A stretch of DNA of 64,000 nucleotides. Source: Chryseobacterium paludis (GTDB lineage: Bacteria > Bacteroidota > Bacteroidia > Flavobacteriales > Weeksellaceae). Within the stretch, counting starts at the first letter, position 1. Every line of letters begins with the position of its first letter. Below, piece by piece: positions 7,598 to 17,270 of this stretch. The notes below the pieces were generated by a model, which was not told the DNA's origin, did not search any database, and was given only the letters and a program-made list of their open reading frames with translations. Where the stretch lies: assembly GCF_025403485.1 (NCBI RefSeq), contig NZ_CP099966.1, positions 310,001-374,000 on the forward strand, written 5' to 3'. Made by a program: the position numbers and the translations under genes.

Positions 7598-8839
7598 ATG
7601 GATACGAAAATAGTAAAAAAGAAATCGAAATTAAAATTTGTTTTAGGTGGATTGGGAGCAGTAGTTATATTATCGTTGTCGGGAATGTATTTTAGCCAAC
7701 AGAAAAAAACCTATAATGTGGCTTCAGAAGATATTCAGACGGATAAGGTTACCCAGGGTAAGTTTGAAGATATGCTTATGGTTACTGCACAGACACAGTC
7801 TCTTAATTCCTCTCTGGTAAATGTTCTGGAAGGAGGTGCTGTTAAAGAAATTTTTGCTGAAGATGGGCAGATGCTTACGAAAGGGCAGCCTATTGCAAGG
7901 GTGTATAATCCCAATACGGAATTCAACTATATGAATCAGGAAACTGGGGTTATGCAGCAGATCAGTCAGATGAGGACAACGCTCCTGGAACTGAAAAATC
8001 AGGAACTGGCTCAGGATAAAGAAGTACTGCAGGCACAGAATGACTACAATACAGCACTTCAAAATTTTAATCTTCAGAAGCGTCTTTATGATGCTGAGAT
8101 TGGAAAAAAAACAGATTATGACATCAGTATGCAGAATCTTAATTACCAGAAACAACGAAAATCAATTGTAGAAAACGGATCTTCCAGTGAGAAAAAGTCC
8201 CGAAGCTCTCAGATGTCAGCGATTAACACTTCGATCGGGCAAATGGATAAAAGTCTCCAGATCTTGCGCTCTAACAAGAATAATTTCCTGATTATGGCTC
8301 CAGCTTCCGGAAGGCTCTCGTCCTTTACGATTACAGAGGGAGAGAACCTGACCAGCGGTCAGAGTATTGGAAAGATTGACCTGATGGACGGTTATAAGCT
8401 GGTCGCGAAGGTAGATGAGTATTACATCAATAAACTCCAGAATGGGATCAAGGGAATCCTTGATAATGACAGCCAGTCTTATGAAGTAGTGATCACAAAA
8501 ATTCTTCCAGAAGTAAAAGACGGACAATTTTCTGCTGAGCTTAATTTTACCAATAAGAAGCCTGCAAATCTGAAAATAGGGATGACTTTTGGAGTAAAAC
8601 TAAAACTTTCGGCAGATACGCAAAGTACCATGATTCCTAAGGGAAATTTTTCCAAAGACACGAACGGAAAATGGGTATTTGTTGTAAAAGGAAATAAAGC
8701 TGAAAAAAGAAATATCAGTCTGGGAAGAGAGAATCCATTATATTATGAGGTGAAATCGGGACTGAAGGCTGGGGAAACAGTTATTGTATCCGATTATTCT
8801 GATCTTAAAAAATATGAGATCCTCAACATTAAAAATTAA
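7598..8839 (+). CDS. Periplasmic adaptor (membrane fusion) subunit of an ABC efflux system
   Basis: A 413-residue HlyD/MacA-type protein. One N-terminal transmembrane helix (about residues 13-30) follows a Lys-rich cytoplasmic start. A biotinyl-lipoyl half-motif (G-G-A-V-K-E-I-F-A-E-D-G-Q-M-L-T-K-G-Q-P, about 79-98) precedes a long coiled-coil hairpin (about 115-225). The second lipoyl half (I-M-A-P-A-S-G-R-L-S) and the beta-barrel with G-L-K-A-G-E-T-V-I-V follow. It should bridge the permease and the TolC-like channel. It is first in the operon, behind the sigma-54 promoter. Confidence 0.92.
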   Translation: MDTKIVKKKSKLKFVLGGLGAVVILSLSGMYFSQQKKTYNVASEDIQTDKVTQGKFEDMLMVTAQTQSLNSSLVNVLEGGAVKEIFAEDGQMLTKGQPIARVYNPNTEFNYMNQETGVMQQISQMRTTLLELKNQELAQDKEVLQAQNDYNTALQNFNLQKRLYDAEIGKKTDYDISMQNLNYQKQRKSIVENGSSSEKKSRSSQMSAINTSIGQMDKSLQILRSNKNNFLIMAPASGRLSSFTITEGENLTSGQSIGKIDLMDGYKLVAKVDEYYINKLQNGIKGILDNDSQSYEVVITKILPEVKDGQFSAELNFTNKKPANLKIGMTFGVKLKLSADTQSTMIPKGNFSKDTNGKWVFVVKGNKAEKRNISLGRENPLYYEVKSGLKAGETVIVSDYSDLKKYEILNIKN

Positions 8840-8845
8840 AAATAT

Positions 8846-8890
8846 GAATACTTTTAATTTCATAGAAGTGTATGATTAATAAAAGTATTC
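8846..8890 (+). repeat. Inverted repeat between the adaptor and ATPase genes
   Basis: Perfect 11-bp arms GAATACTTTTA (8846-8856) and TAAAAGTATTC (8880-8890) with a 23-nt loop, in the 135-bp gap between the first two operon genes. No good U-tract follows, so this may be an mRNA-processing or attenuation element rather than a full terminator. Confidence 0.5.
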
Positions 8891-8974
8891 CTTTAACATA
8901 ATAAAATTTCACTGATGAGCCTTAAACAGCGCGTAGCCAGTATTATAAATACTAAAATTTAAAAAATAATTAAA

Positions 8975-9697
8975 ATGATCAATATTCATAATCTTTCAAA
9001 AATTTATCAATCAGAAGATGTACAAACTCATGCATTAAATAAAGTGAGTCTTAGCATTAAGGAAGGAGAATTTTTAGCTATAATGGGACCTTCAGGTTGT
9101 GGTAAATCAACATTTCTAAATATCCTTGGGCTTTTGGATTCTGCTTCAGCAGGTTCTTACCAATTTTCAGAAGTGGAAATGGTAGGACTTAATGAAAAAA
9201 GAAAATCAGATGTTCGTAAAAGAAATATAGGTTTTATTTTCCAGAATTTTAATCTGATAGATGAATTAACGGTCTATGAAAATATCGAACTTCCTTTGAT
9301 CTATAACGGAATTTCACCTTCAGAAAGAAAGAGGAGGGTAGAAGAAATTATAGAGAAAATTAACATCAGCCACCGTGCAAAACATTATCCACAGCAGCTT
9401 TCGGGAGGTCAGCAGCAAAGAGCAGCTGTAGCAAGAGCTTTGGTAACAAAACCTAAACTGATCCTTGCTGATGAGCCAACAGGAAACCTGGATAGTTCAA
9501 ATGGAAATGAAGTGATGAACCTTCTGGCAGAACTTCACAGAGAAGGTTCTACTATTGTGATGGTAACGCACTCTTCATATGACGCGGGGTATGCTTCCAG
9601 AATTATCAATATGAAAGACGGAGAAATTTTTAATGAGGAACATGCTTCCCAGAGAAAAGATGTATTTGCAAAAGCAGATGCTGCAGAATTTGAATAA
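8975..9697 (+). CDS. ABC transporter ATP-binding protein (MacB/LolD type)
   Basis: A 240-residue ATPase with every core motif: Walker A G-P-S-G-C-G-K-S-T (about 39-47), Q-loop F-Q-N-F-N-L, signature L-S-G-G-Q-Q-Q-R, Walker B L-I-L-A-D-E-P-T-G-N-L-D and switch His in V-T-H-S. The G-N-L-D-S-S extension after Walker B is typical of the MacB/LolD/FtsE subgroup, which powers mechanotransmission rather than classical import. It should pair with the 804-residue permease encoded next. Confidence 0.95.
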   Translation: MINIHNLSKIYQSEDVQTHALNKVSLSIKEGEFLAIMGPSGCGKSTFLNILGLLDSASAGSYQFSEVEMVGLNEKRKSDVRKRNIGFIFQNFNLIDELTVYENIELPLIYNGISPSERKRRVEEIIEKINISHRAKHYPQQLSGGQQQRAAVARALVTKPKLILADEPTGNLDSSNGNEVMNLLAELHREGSTIVMVTHSSYDAGYASRIINMKDGEIFNEEHASQRKDVFAKADAAEFE

Positions 9698-9775
9698 ATC
9701 AGGAGATTTTCCGGCTTGTATTACTCAGATCATACCAAAATGATCTATAACATTCATTATTAATAACATACAATT

Positions 9776-12190
9776 ATGCTTAAGAACTGGCTCAAAATTG
9801 CTTTGGTCAATTATAAAAAAAACGCATTATCCACGATCATCAATATATTTGGACTCACCGTAGGTCTTACAGGATTTATGATGATCCTGATGCATTGGAA
9901 TGATGAGGAATCTTATGAAAAATGGAATCCTAAAAAAGATCAGGTTTATGCTTTTCAGCTTTATACCAAAAAAGATAATGCTTATGGAAGTACTATATCT
10001 TATCCAATGGCCTTTAGTGCTTCAAAAAAAATCCCAGAAGTTCAGGATTATTTGCTTTTCAGCAGCCCAACAGGCTATAAGATGACGACAAAATACCGGA
10101 CAGCTTATCAGCAAGACGGACTTTTATCATCAGAAAGCTTCTTTAATTTCTTCCCGTTTAAAATAATTTCAGGAGAACCTAAAGATGCTTTAAAAACAGA
10201 AACATCTATTGCTATTTCTAAGCAAACGGCAATAAAATTATTTGGAAGGACCAATGTTACCGGAGAATCAATAAAAATTGAAAATAAGGAGTACATCGTT
10301 ACGGCGGTTTATGAAATTCCAGAAGGAAACAGCCAGGTAAAACCGGAATTTATTATCAATCCCGTAGAGCAGTTGAGAAATGACAGGGAGCATTGGAGTG
10401 ACTTCAAGTACGGATCTTTCTTTATGTTAAAAAAAGGAACAGATCCTGCTGTTTTTGAACAGAAATTCAATAGAGATATTATTGAAATGAGGGCGGCTAT
10501 TGAAGCTAAGGCTTCTGGTATAAGTGTACAGGAGTTTTTGGAGAAGTATGGCCCAAACAATGGTTTTCTGACTCCTTTAGATGAAATTAGACTCCATGCA
10601 AAAGCATCATGGTTTGGAGTTGGAGATTTCAAAACGATACTCATTCTATTTTTCCTATCAGTGATGATCGTGGTTTTATCTGCCATCAATTTTATTAATT
10701 TAAAAACGGCAGAAGCTTCACAGAGAGGAAAAGAAGTAGGTGTAAGAAAGGCGATCGGAGGGACAAGGTTTTCTCTGATGATGCAGTTCCTTTTAGAGAC
10801 CTTTATGATATGTATACTGTCGTATTTTCTTTCGTTGGCACTAACGGAACTTTTACTTCCCAATTTCAATAAGTTCTTTGATAAAGAAGTAAAACTGAAT
10901 GATTGGCATATCTTCATCTATTCATTGGGAATGGTACTTGTAGTCACTTTAATATCCGGACTCATTCCTGCCTTCTATCTTTCAAGCTTCAAAGCCATTG
11001 AAACCCTTAAAGGAAACTTTTCACGAAGCAAACATGGGATCTGGTTGAGAAATGGAATTCTTACCCTCCAATTAATGATTTCTTCATTTTTTATTATCGG
11101 TGGCCTGATTGTAAACAGCCAGGTAAAACATATGATGAATAAAGATTTAGGTTTTAATGGAAAACAGATCATGCTCATTACCTTCAACGAAAATAATCCG
11201 AAACCATGGTTAAAATATGAACGTCTTAAAACTCAACTTTCAAAGATAAATGGAGTAGAAGCAGTTTCTTATGGTGAAGCTGTTGCAGGAAGCAATCGGA
11301 GAAGCAGTTCAAATATGGATTGTATGAACCAGACGATTAATTCAGATTACAGTTCAATGGATTATAATTATCTCGAATTTATGGGTATAAAACTATTGAA
11401 GGGACGGTGGCTGAATCCTGAACTTGCCTCCGATACGATCAACAATATGATTGTAAATGAAGCGTTCGTAAGAAAATTTGGCTGGAAGGACGATCAGATA
11501 CTTCAGGGTAGCTTCACTCCGGGATTTGATGACAGTAAAAAATACAGAGTTGTAGGAATTGTCAAAGATTTTAATTTCAGAAATCTAAAACTTAAAGTAG
11601 AGCCGATCGCGTTTTTCCATTATAAAGAAACCGATCGCAAAAGATTTGATGTGTATAATATTCAGGTGAAAATTAAACCTGATGATATCGAAGGGACAGT
11701 TAATGGGATTAAAAAATACTGGGAAAATTCTGTAGAGCCGGGGTATCCTTTTGAGTATTATTTTGTCAGCCAGCGTTTTGCCAGAACTTTTGTGCAATAC
11801 GAGAAACAGAAAACCACATTTTCTATTCTTAATGCGATGGTACTGATGGTTGCTTTATTAGGACTTTTCGCACTTTCTTCCTTAATGATTGAGCAAAAAC
11901 TGAAAGAAGTAGCGATCAGAAAAACATTGGGAGCATCAGACCGTATTTTGGTTTTTGGATTAACGAAACAATTCCTTTGGATCGCAGTCATAGCAGTATT
12001 TATGAGTATTCCGATCTGCTATTACCTGATGAATGAATGGTTGAAAGATTTTGCTTACAGGATTGATATGCCGGTCTGGCCATTTATTGTGAGTTTCTGT
12101 GTCCTGTTGGCATTAACGTTTGCTGTTGTAAGTATCAAAGCTTATAAAGCAACAAAAGTGAATTTAGTGAAATATCTGAAATATGAATAA
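9776..12190 (+). CDS. ABC transporter permease, MacB/FtsX family
   Basis: An 804-residue permease with two FtsX modules. An N-terminal transmembrane helix (about 20-40) leads into a periplasmic MacB core domain. Three to four helices (about 280-450) contain the coupling segment R-G-K-E-V-G-V-R-K-A-I-G-G-T. A second periplasmic domain and a final three-helix block (about 690-800) follow, with the matching segment L-K-E-V-A-I-R-K-T-L-G-A-S. Duplicated large permeases of this kind are common in Bacteroidetes. The substrate is not evident; peptide, lipid or drug export are all possible. It works with the ATPase, adaptor and TolC-like proteins encoded around it. Confidence 0.93.
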   Translation: MLKNWLKIALVNYKKNALSTIINIFGLTVGLTGFMMILMHWNDEESYEKWNPKKDQVYAFQLYTKKDNAYGSTISYPMAFSASKKIPEVQDYLLFSSPTGYKMTTKYRTAYQQDGLLSSESFFNFFPFKIISGEPKDALKTETSIAISKQTAIKLFGRTNVTGESIKIENKEYIVTAVYEIPEGNSQVKPEFIINPVEQLRNDREHWSDFKYGSFFMLKKGTDPAVFEQKFNRDIIEMRAAIEAKASGISVQEFLEKYGPNNGFLTPLDEIRLHAKASWFGVGDFKTILILFFLSVMIVVLSAINFINLKTAEASQRGKEVGVRKAIGGTRFSLMMQFLLETFMICILSYFLSLALTELLLPNFNKFFDKEVKLNDWHIFIYSLGMVLVVTLISGLIPAFYLSSFKAIETLKGNFSRSKHGIWLRNGILTLQLMISSFFIIGGLIVNSQVKHMMNKDLGFNGKQIMLITFNENNPKPWLKYERLKTQLSKINGVEAVSYGEAVAGSNRRSSSNMDCMNQTINSDYSSMDYNYLEFMGIKLLKGRWLNPELASDTINNMIVNEAFVRKFGWKDDQILQGSFTPGFDDSKKYRVVGIVKDFNFRNLKLKVEPIAFFHYKETDRKRFDVYNIQVKIKPDDIEGTVNGIKKYWENSVEPGYPFEYYFVSQRFARTFVQYEKQKTTFSILNAMVLMVALLGLFALSSLMIEQKLKEVAIRKTLGASDRILVFGLTKQFLWIAVIAVFMSIPICYYLMNEWLKDFAYRIDMPVWPFIVSFCVLLALTFAVVSIKAYKATKVNLVKYLKYE

Positions 12191-12244
12191 TTAAGTTCAT
12201 CATTAAAAATTGCTTTTAAAATATATTTAAATCAGAACGTACTC

Positions 12245-13543
12245 ATGAAAAATTTCATTTTCATATTTTTTATCAGTCTTTATCCCGGACAGCAGTCCTG
12301 GAATCTGCAACAATGCCTGGATTATTCCTCTGCAAATCATCCATTGATCAAGCAGGCCACTGTTGCGGTTAAGAAAAACGAAAGACTGATCAGCGCATCA
12401 CAAGGGATGTTGCTTCCTTCTATAGGAGCAGGCGTTAATCATACATACAGCTTTGGTTCTTCAATTAACCAATCGAGCAATCAAAGAGGAAAGCTAAATA
12501 CTCAATATGATGAGTTTAATGTAAAAGCGGATTGGGAACTTTTTAATTGGAAAAATTTTCTTACTATTTCTCTGTCCAGGCTTAATAAAGAAACCAGTAC
12601 CTACAAGCTTAAACAAGCTCAGAACGACGTAAAGCTTAATGTTATTCAGATGTTTTTTGCTTATCAGAACAGCAGAAGCTGGCTTGAAGTTTTGGAAACT
12701 CAGATCTCAGGAATTGAAGATCAGATCAAGCGTACTGAAAAGGAAGTAGAGATAGGGAACAGGCCTAAAAGTGATGTATATGACATCAAAGCCAATTTAG
12801 GAACTCTTCAAGAACAATGGGTGTCTGCAAAAAACCAACGTGATCTGTCCAAAATTAATCTTCTCAATGCGATGGCTGTTACTAAGGATTCAATCGATTT
12901 TGTGATGAATGATGATGGGGTCTTTTCTGAAGCCGAATTTCAGGATCCGGATTTTACAAAAAAGTTATTGGAGAAAAATCCTGCCTATCAATCGGTAATG
13001 GCAGAGATCGATGCTCAGAAAAAGAGAGCAGACGTTGCAAGAGCAGATTATTTACCTACGATCAATGGCAGATACAGCTGGTCCAGCTTTTATAATAAAG
13101 TTTTAGGAAAAGATGATGCTTCTGCAATAGGATTCTCAGATCAGTTTGCACAAAACAAAAATCAGTCTTTATCTTTTGGACTCAATATCCCGATTTTCAA
13201 TAAATTACAGGTGAAGAACAATGTGGAAATAGCCAAACTGAATGCGATCAATTCCAATTACGACAAGGAATTGGTTGTCAATAATCTTACACAGAGTATT
13301 AACTCTATTAAGGCTCAGTTTCTGAATGCCCAGGAGAAATATCATCTTCTGGATCTAAATTTTGAAAATCAAAAACTGTCTTTCCAGAAGTCTGAAGAAA
13401 AATATAAGGAAGGATTAATGGATGCCTATACCTTTTTCGTGGTGCGGAATGGATGGCTTCAGGCCAATTATAATCTGATAAGCAGCAAGAATGATGTTAT
13501 CCAACAAACTGAGCTGTTAAAAGTATTGGAATCCGGTTTATAG
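12245..13543 (+). CDS. TolC-family outer-membrane channel protein
   Basis: A 432-residue protein with a signal peptide and the mature start W-N-L-Q-Q-C-L-D-Y-S, the usual opening of TolC-family proteins. Two OEP repeats follow, with long amphipathic helices (about 110-200 and 320-420) and a beta-barrel segment (S-I-G-A-G-V-N-H-T-Y-S-F-G). It is the last gene of the export operon, 54 bp after the permease and followed by a strong terminator. It should form the trimeric outer-membrane exit duct. Confidence 0.93.
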   Translation: MKNFIFIFFISLYPGQQSWNLQQCLDYSSANHPLIKQATVAVKKNERLISASQGMLLPSIGAGVNHTYSFGSSINQSSNQRGKLNTQYDEFNVKADWELFNWKNFLTISLSRLNKETSTYKLKQAQNDVKLNVIQMFFAYQNSRSWLEVLETQISGIEDQIKRTEKEVEIGNRPKSDVYDIKANLGTLQEQWVSAKNQRDLSKINLLNAMAVTKDSIDFVMNDDGVFSEAEFQDPDFTKKLLEKNPAYQSVMAEIDAQKKRADVARADYLPTINGRYSWSSFYNKVLGKDDASAIGFSDQFAQNKNQSLSFGLNIPIFNKLQVKNNVEIAKLNAINSNYDKELVVNNLTQSINSIKAQFLNAQEKYHLLDLNFENQKLSFQKSEEKYKEGLMDAYTFFVVRNGWLQANYNLISSKNDVIQQTELLKVLESGL

Positions 13544-13605
13544 ATTTGAAAAACGAATTTCAGTATTAAAAAAAATAACCCTATTTAACATTCATTATAT
13601 TGAAG

Positions 13606-13634
13606 AGGCTATTTCGGAATTTCCGAAATAGCCT
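13606..13634 (+). terminator. Rho-independent terminator of the export operon
   Basis: A 12-bp perfect stem (AGGCTATTTCGG / CCGAAATAGCCT, with the AATTT loop able to pair further) is followed by TTTTTTA on the plus strand. It closes the operon 63 bp after the TolC-family gene, in the convergent gap with the DUF4249 gene. Confidence 0.9.
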
Positions 13635-13650
13635 TTTTTATCTGATATTA

Positions 13651-14466
13651 TTAATTGGGTTGCTGGATAACAAAATCTCTTTTGCTAAGCGTATGCGCTG
13701 AAAAATATCCTAAAGCACCATTATTAATATTGCTTGGTGGATTGGCAGGGGTAACACCAGCGCCACCGTCATCCATAATTTGAAGCAAAGCACTATAATA
13801 AGTAAATACATTATTGTCTATGGATTGCATTTCAACATGAATGGTATCTCCAACTACTACGAGAACATCATCAGGATCATCGCCGTCATCATTAGGCAGG
13901 AATAATGGCCTTTGGTTGGGTAATCCGTTATTTACATTATCTGAAAATACATTAAAGGTCTTCTTTGGTTTGTTGTTGACCGTAAAAGTAAAAAGATAGC
14001 GGTTTCCTAACGCTATAGGATCCGTAAAAATAGGTAAAAGGGTAAAAGTCGTTGTACCTCCGAAAACAAAAGAATCTTGTTTCAGACCTTCAAAATCTAC
14101 GGCTGCAGGCATGGTACTCTGAGCAGTATATTGTTTTCCTTCGGCCTGTATTTTCAGACTATAGGTTCTACCGCTTACCCCGGTAAAAGCGTTCGTCTGG
14201 TATTTTCCGTCACCTATATACTGTAAGGTTTCTGTTTGGCCTGTATTATCACTTACAATAACCTCAGCATTGGTCACTGCGGGATATTGATTATTTTGTG
14301 TGAAACTAACGGATTTTGTTATTCTCACAATATAAGGTCCCGGTTGATCAGTAATATTTCCTTCAATGACAATGTTTCCACTTTTGTCAGCAAGATCAAG
14401 GTCGATCTCTTTTTCACAAGAGTTTAGTAAAAACAGGGATAATATGATAAAAAATGTATTCTTCAT
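13651..14466 (-). CDS. DUF4249 lipoprotein (partner of the TonB receptor)
   Basis: A 271-residue lipoprotein with lipobox L-L-N-S-C (Cys17) followed by E-K-E-I-D-L-D-L. The mature start G-N-I-V-I-E-G-N-I-T-D-Q-P-G-P-Y-I-V-R-I-T-K-S is characteristic of DUF4249 proteins. These carry Ig-like domains and are usually encoded directly downstream of a TonB receptor, as here: the receptor stop and this start are 3 bp apart. It probably sits on the outer membrane beside the receptor. The substrate is unknown. Confidence 0.87.
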   Translation of the reverse strand: MKNTFFIILSLFLLNSCEKEIDLDLADKSGNIVIEGNITDQPGPYIVRITKSVSFTQNNQYPAVTNAEVIVSDNTGQTETLQYIGDGKYQTNAFTGVSGRTYSLKIQAEGKQYTAQSTMPAAVDFEGLKQDSFVFGGTTTFTLLPIFTDPIALGNRYLFTFTVNNKPKKTFNVFSDNVNNGLPNQRPLFLPNDDGDDPDDVLVVVGDTIHVEMQSIDNNVFTYYSALLQIMDDGGAGVTPANPPSNINNGALGYFSAHTLSKRDFVIQQPN

Positions 14467-14469
14467 GAT

Positions 14470-16812
14470 TTAAAATTTGAAATTATAAGTGATGTTTGGT
14501 ACCCAACGGAATAATGAGGTCTGCATGGCGCGGGTTGTTCCCGGATTATTTGGATTATCTTCAAAAGTAATGGTGTAAGCATTCTCACGACCATAAATAT
14601 TATAAATACCAAAGGACCATGAACCACGGAAACGTTTGTTAGAGTTAGAACTTGGCTCATATGTAGCACTTAAATCCATTCTGTGATAAGCCGGCATTCT
14701 ATCCGCATTTCTACTGCTGTATTGAAAAACAGTTTCTCCGTTCAGCTCATATTTTCCTGTAGGGAAAGTAACAGCATTTCCTGTACTGTAAACAAATAAT
14801 CCTGAGAAAGACCATTTTGGATTCAGTTGATAGGTGGCAACGATAGATAAATCATGGGTTTTATCCATTCTCGCATTATACCACTCATTATCATTGATTC
14901 CATTTATTTTTCTTTCAGTTTTAGATAAAGTATAGGAGATCCAACCTGTTAGTTTTCCGCTTTTCTTTTTTGCGATCAATTCTAAACCATAAGCTCTTCC
15001 TTTTCCAAACAGTAATTCACTTTCTACATCAGCTGCAGTATCAAAGGTGATTTGTGCACCATTTTTAAAGTCGATCTGATTTTGCATTGATTTGTAATAG
15101 ATCTCAGCATTCAATTCGTAATTGTTATTATTGAAATTTCTGCTGTATCCTACGCTCACCTGATCTGCAATTTCAGGTTTTACTGTATAGCTGCTTCCAA
15201 TCCACTGATCAGTAGGGTTTCCACTGCTGCTGTTGCTTAAAAGGTGCAGGTTTTGGGTATTGCGGGAATATCCTCCCTTTACACTACTGACTTCATTGAT
15301 ACGGTAATTGGCAGTAATACGTGGTTCAAGGTTGACATAGGTCTTTCCAAATTTCCCTTTTTCCAGAAATCGACTGTCTGTAAGAACTCCATTTTCGTAT
15401 GAATTAAAAGTATCACCTCCTAAAACACTGAATCCGGAAAGTCTCAAACCATAATTAACGGTTAGTTTTTCTGTTGCTTTAAAATCATCATTGATATATA
15501 CCGCATTTTCCCATGAGTATCTTGGATTTCTTGGAAAACTGCTTACACTGGTACCTGAAGCACTGCTCGGGGTAAGCGTATGATAAATCGATTGAAGACC
15601 AAAACGAACAGAATGTTTATTTCCTGCAAACCACGTAAAATCCTGTTTAAGATTCCAGTCCTGGATCTCAGAATTTAAACCAAATTTATTATCATTACTT
15701 TCCAGACTGATTTTATAGTTATAATCGCTGTAAATAAAGGATGTGTTGGAGAATAACTTACTGCTGATAATGCTATTCCAACGCAATGTCGCTGTTGTAT
15801 TTCCCCAGTCTGTTGCGAAGGTTTTACCTACTCCCAGTACATCTCTTCCAAAATATCCGGATAGATAAAGACGGTTACTTTCGTTGATCTGATAATTCGC
15901 TTTTAAATTAAGATCATAGAAATACAATTTACTGTCTTTATAATCATCACTTCCCTTAAGAAATAAGTCAGCATAGGTTCTTCTTCCTGAAACAATAAAT
16001 GAAGATTTTTCTTTTTGAATAGGTCCTTCTACACTCAGCCTGCTGCTGATTAATCCTATTCCGCCGTTGACATTATAATCCTTATTATTCCCATCCTTCA
16101 TCTTCACATCCATTACTGAAGAAAGACGGCCACCATATTGCGCCGGACTGTTTCCCTTAATAATACTTGCATCTTTTAAAGCATCACTATTGAATGTACT
16201 AAAAAAACCAAGTAAGTGTGAGGCATTATAAACCGGTGCCTCATCCAATAAGATCAGATTCTGATCGGTTGCTCCACCTCTTACACTGAATCCACTGCTT
16301 CCTTCACCATTACTTTTAATACCCGGCAATAACTGAATGGTCTTCATTACATCTTTTTCTCCAAATAAAACCGGCAGTTTTTCGATATTTTTAATACTTA
16401 ATGTTTCAGTACCCATCTGGGCAGTTGAAAGATTCTTATCTTTTTTTACACCTGTAATAATAACTTCATCAATCTTTGCTGTTCTTTCTACCTCTTCTTC
16501 CTGACTGAGAGGGAGATCCAGCTTGATATTCTGATCAACTTTTATAGTTTGTTCAAAATCTTTGTAGCCGGGATAAGAAATAATCATGGTATAATTTCCT
16601 TCTGGCAAGGATAAAGAGTAGAAGCCATATTCATTGGCTACAACATTAATCGAAGGGTCTTCAGCTACTTTTACAGCAACTCCGATCATGAGTTCCCCGT
16701 TTTTCTGGTCTTTTATAGTCCCACTAACGGAAAATTTTTGTTGCGCTATAGCCACAGTGCTGAAACAGAGCGCAGCAGAGGCAGCAGCAATTTTAAAAAA
16801 AGATGTTTGCAT
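14470..16812 (-). CDS. TonB-dependent receptor with carboxypeptidase-regulatory-like N-terminal domain
   Basis: A 780-residue outer-membrane receptor. After a signal peptide (ending S-T-V-A-I-A-Q) comes a CarboxypepD_reg-like beta-sandwich (about 28-105). The plug has the start I-D-E-V-I-I-T-G-V and the G-F-S-V-R-G-G-A-T-D-Q-N-L-I-L-L-D-E motif. The 22-strand barrel ends in an aromatic residue (I-T-Y-N-F-K-F). No STN domain is present, so no anti-sigma signalling is expected. It forms a two-gene unit with the DUF4249 lipoprotein. Direct repeats occupy its leader and promoter region. Confidence 0.92.
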   Translation of the reverse strand: MQTSFFKIAAASAALCFSTVAIAQQKFSVSGTIKDQKNGELMIGVAVKVAEDPSINVVANEYGFYSLSLPEGNYTMIISYPGYKDFEQTIKVDQNIKLDLPLSQEEEVERTAKIDEVIITGVKKDKNLSTAQMGTETLSIKNIEKLPVLFGEKDVMKTIQLLPGIKSNGEGSSGFSVRGGATDQNLILLDEAPVYNASHLLGFFSTFNSDALKDASIIKGNSPAQYGGRLSSVMDVKMKDGNNKDYNVNGGIGLISSRLSVEGPIQKEKSSFIVSGRRTYADLFLKGSDDYKDSKLYFYDLNLKANYQINESNRLYLSGYFGRDVLGVGKTFATDWGNTTATLRWNSIISSKLFSNTSFIYSDYNYKISLESNDNKFGLNSEIQDWNLKQDFTWFAGNKHSVRFGLQSIYHTLTPSSASGTSVSSFPRNPRYSWENAVYINDDFKATEKLTVNYGLRLSGFSVLGGDTFNSYENGVLTDSRFLEKGKFGKTYVNLEPRITANYRINEVSSVKGGYSRNTQNLHLLSNSSSGNPTDQWIGSSYTVKPEIADQVSVGYSRNFNNNNYELNAEIYYKSMQNQIDFKNGAQITFDTAADVESELLFGKGRAYGLELIAKKKSGKLTGWISYTLSKTERKINGINDNEWYNARMDKTHDLSIVATYQLNPKWSFSGLFVYSTGNAVTFPTGKYELNGETVFQYSSRNADRMPAYHRMDLSATYEPSSNSNKRFRGSWSFGIYNIYGRENAYTITFEDNPNNPGTTRAMQTSLFRWVPNITYNFKF

Positions 16813-16820
16813 TCAGTTTA

Positions 16821-16858
16821 TTTTTTAAAGTAGTAGAGTTTTTTAAATAGTAGTAGAA
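16821..16858 (-). repeat. Tandem repeat in the TonB receptor leader
   Basis: Plus-strand units TTTTTTAAA-GTAGTAGAG (16821-16838) and TTTTTTAAA-TAGTAGTAGAA (16839-16858) lie directly head to tail, starting 8 bp upstream of the receptor ATG. They fall in the expected 5' untranslated region, where they could alter translation or bind a regulator. Confidence 0.6.
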
Positions 16859-16907
16859 TTTATTTGGTGTTTGTTACATGGGGAAAGAAGAGAAGTTCAA
16901 TTTTACC

Positions 16908-16944
16908 GAGAAACCAGTATGAAGATCTACTGAGAAACCAGTAT
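16908..16944. repeat. Direct repeat GAGAAACCAGTAT x2 upstream of the TonB receptor
   Basis: Two identical 13-mers (16908-16920 and 16932-16944) with a 24-bp period lie 96-132 bp upstream of the receptor start; similarity continues for a few bases downstream (AAGA after one variable base). Their place and spacing suit a dimeric activator binding direct repeats. The regulator is unknown. The rest of the 16829-17270 gap shows no gene. Confidence 0.6.
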
Positions 16945-17270
16945 AAAGAAAAAATTGATTACAATTTTACAGGTTTTAGTGAATGGTTTTTAGGTTAAAA
17001 TAGTTTCTTTGAAAATCTGCAATGCGAAAATAGGTATTTTAGTTTTTAAAATGTACTCAGGTATATTATTTTTCAAACAAATGTGATTTTTCCCCTTTGG
17101 CTGTAGCCTAATGAGAGGTCATTTACGAAATTCGTTTCATCTTGTTGCAGAGATTTAATAGTTGGTTATCAAGGTCTATAACTGAGAAATCATAAAAATA
17201 TTTGATCAATGATCAAAAAAAATAATAATTTTAACGCCTGTGCTAATTTTTAAACACTAAAACAATAAAC

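Noticed and set aside
7724..8155. A 143-residue open frame antisense to the membrane fusion protein gene
   Set aside because: The plus-strand protein has clear adaptor domains; the antisense frame has no recognisable features.
8844..8962. Two tiny open frames (11 and 15 codons) in the gap between the adaptor and ATPase genes
   Set aside because: Too short to judge, and the first is largely formed by the inverted repeat.
10309..10917. A 202-residue open frame antisense to the ABC permease gene
   Set aside because: It is a shadow of a well-supported MacB/FtsX permease; composition is unlike a real protein and no promoter or start signal is seen.
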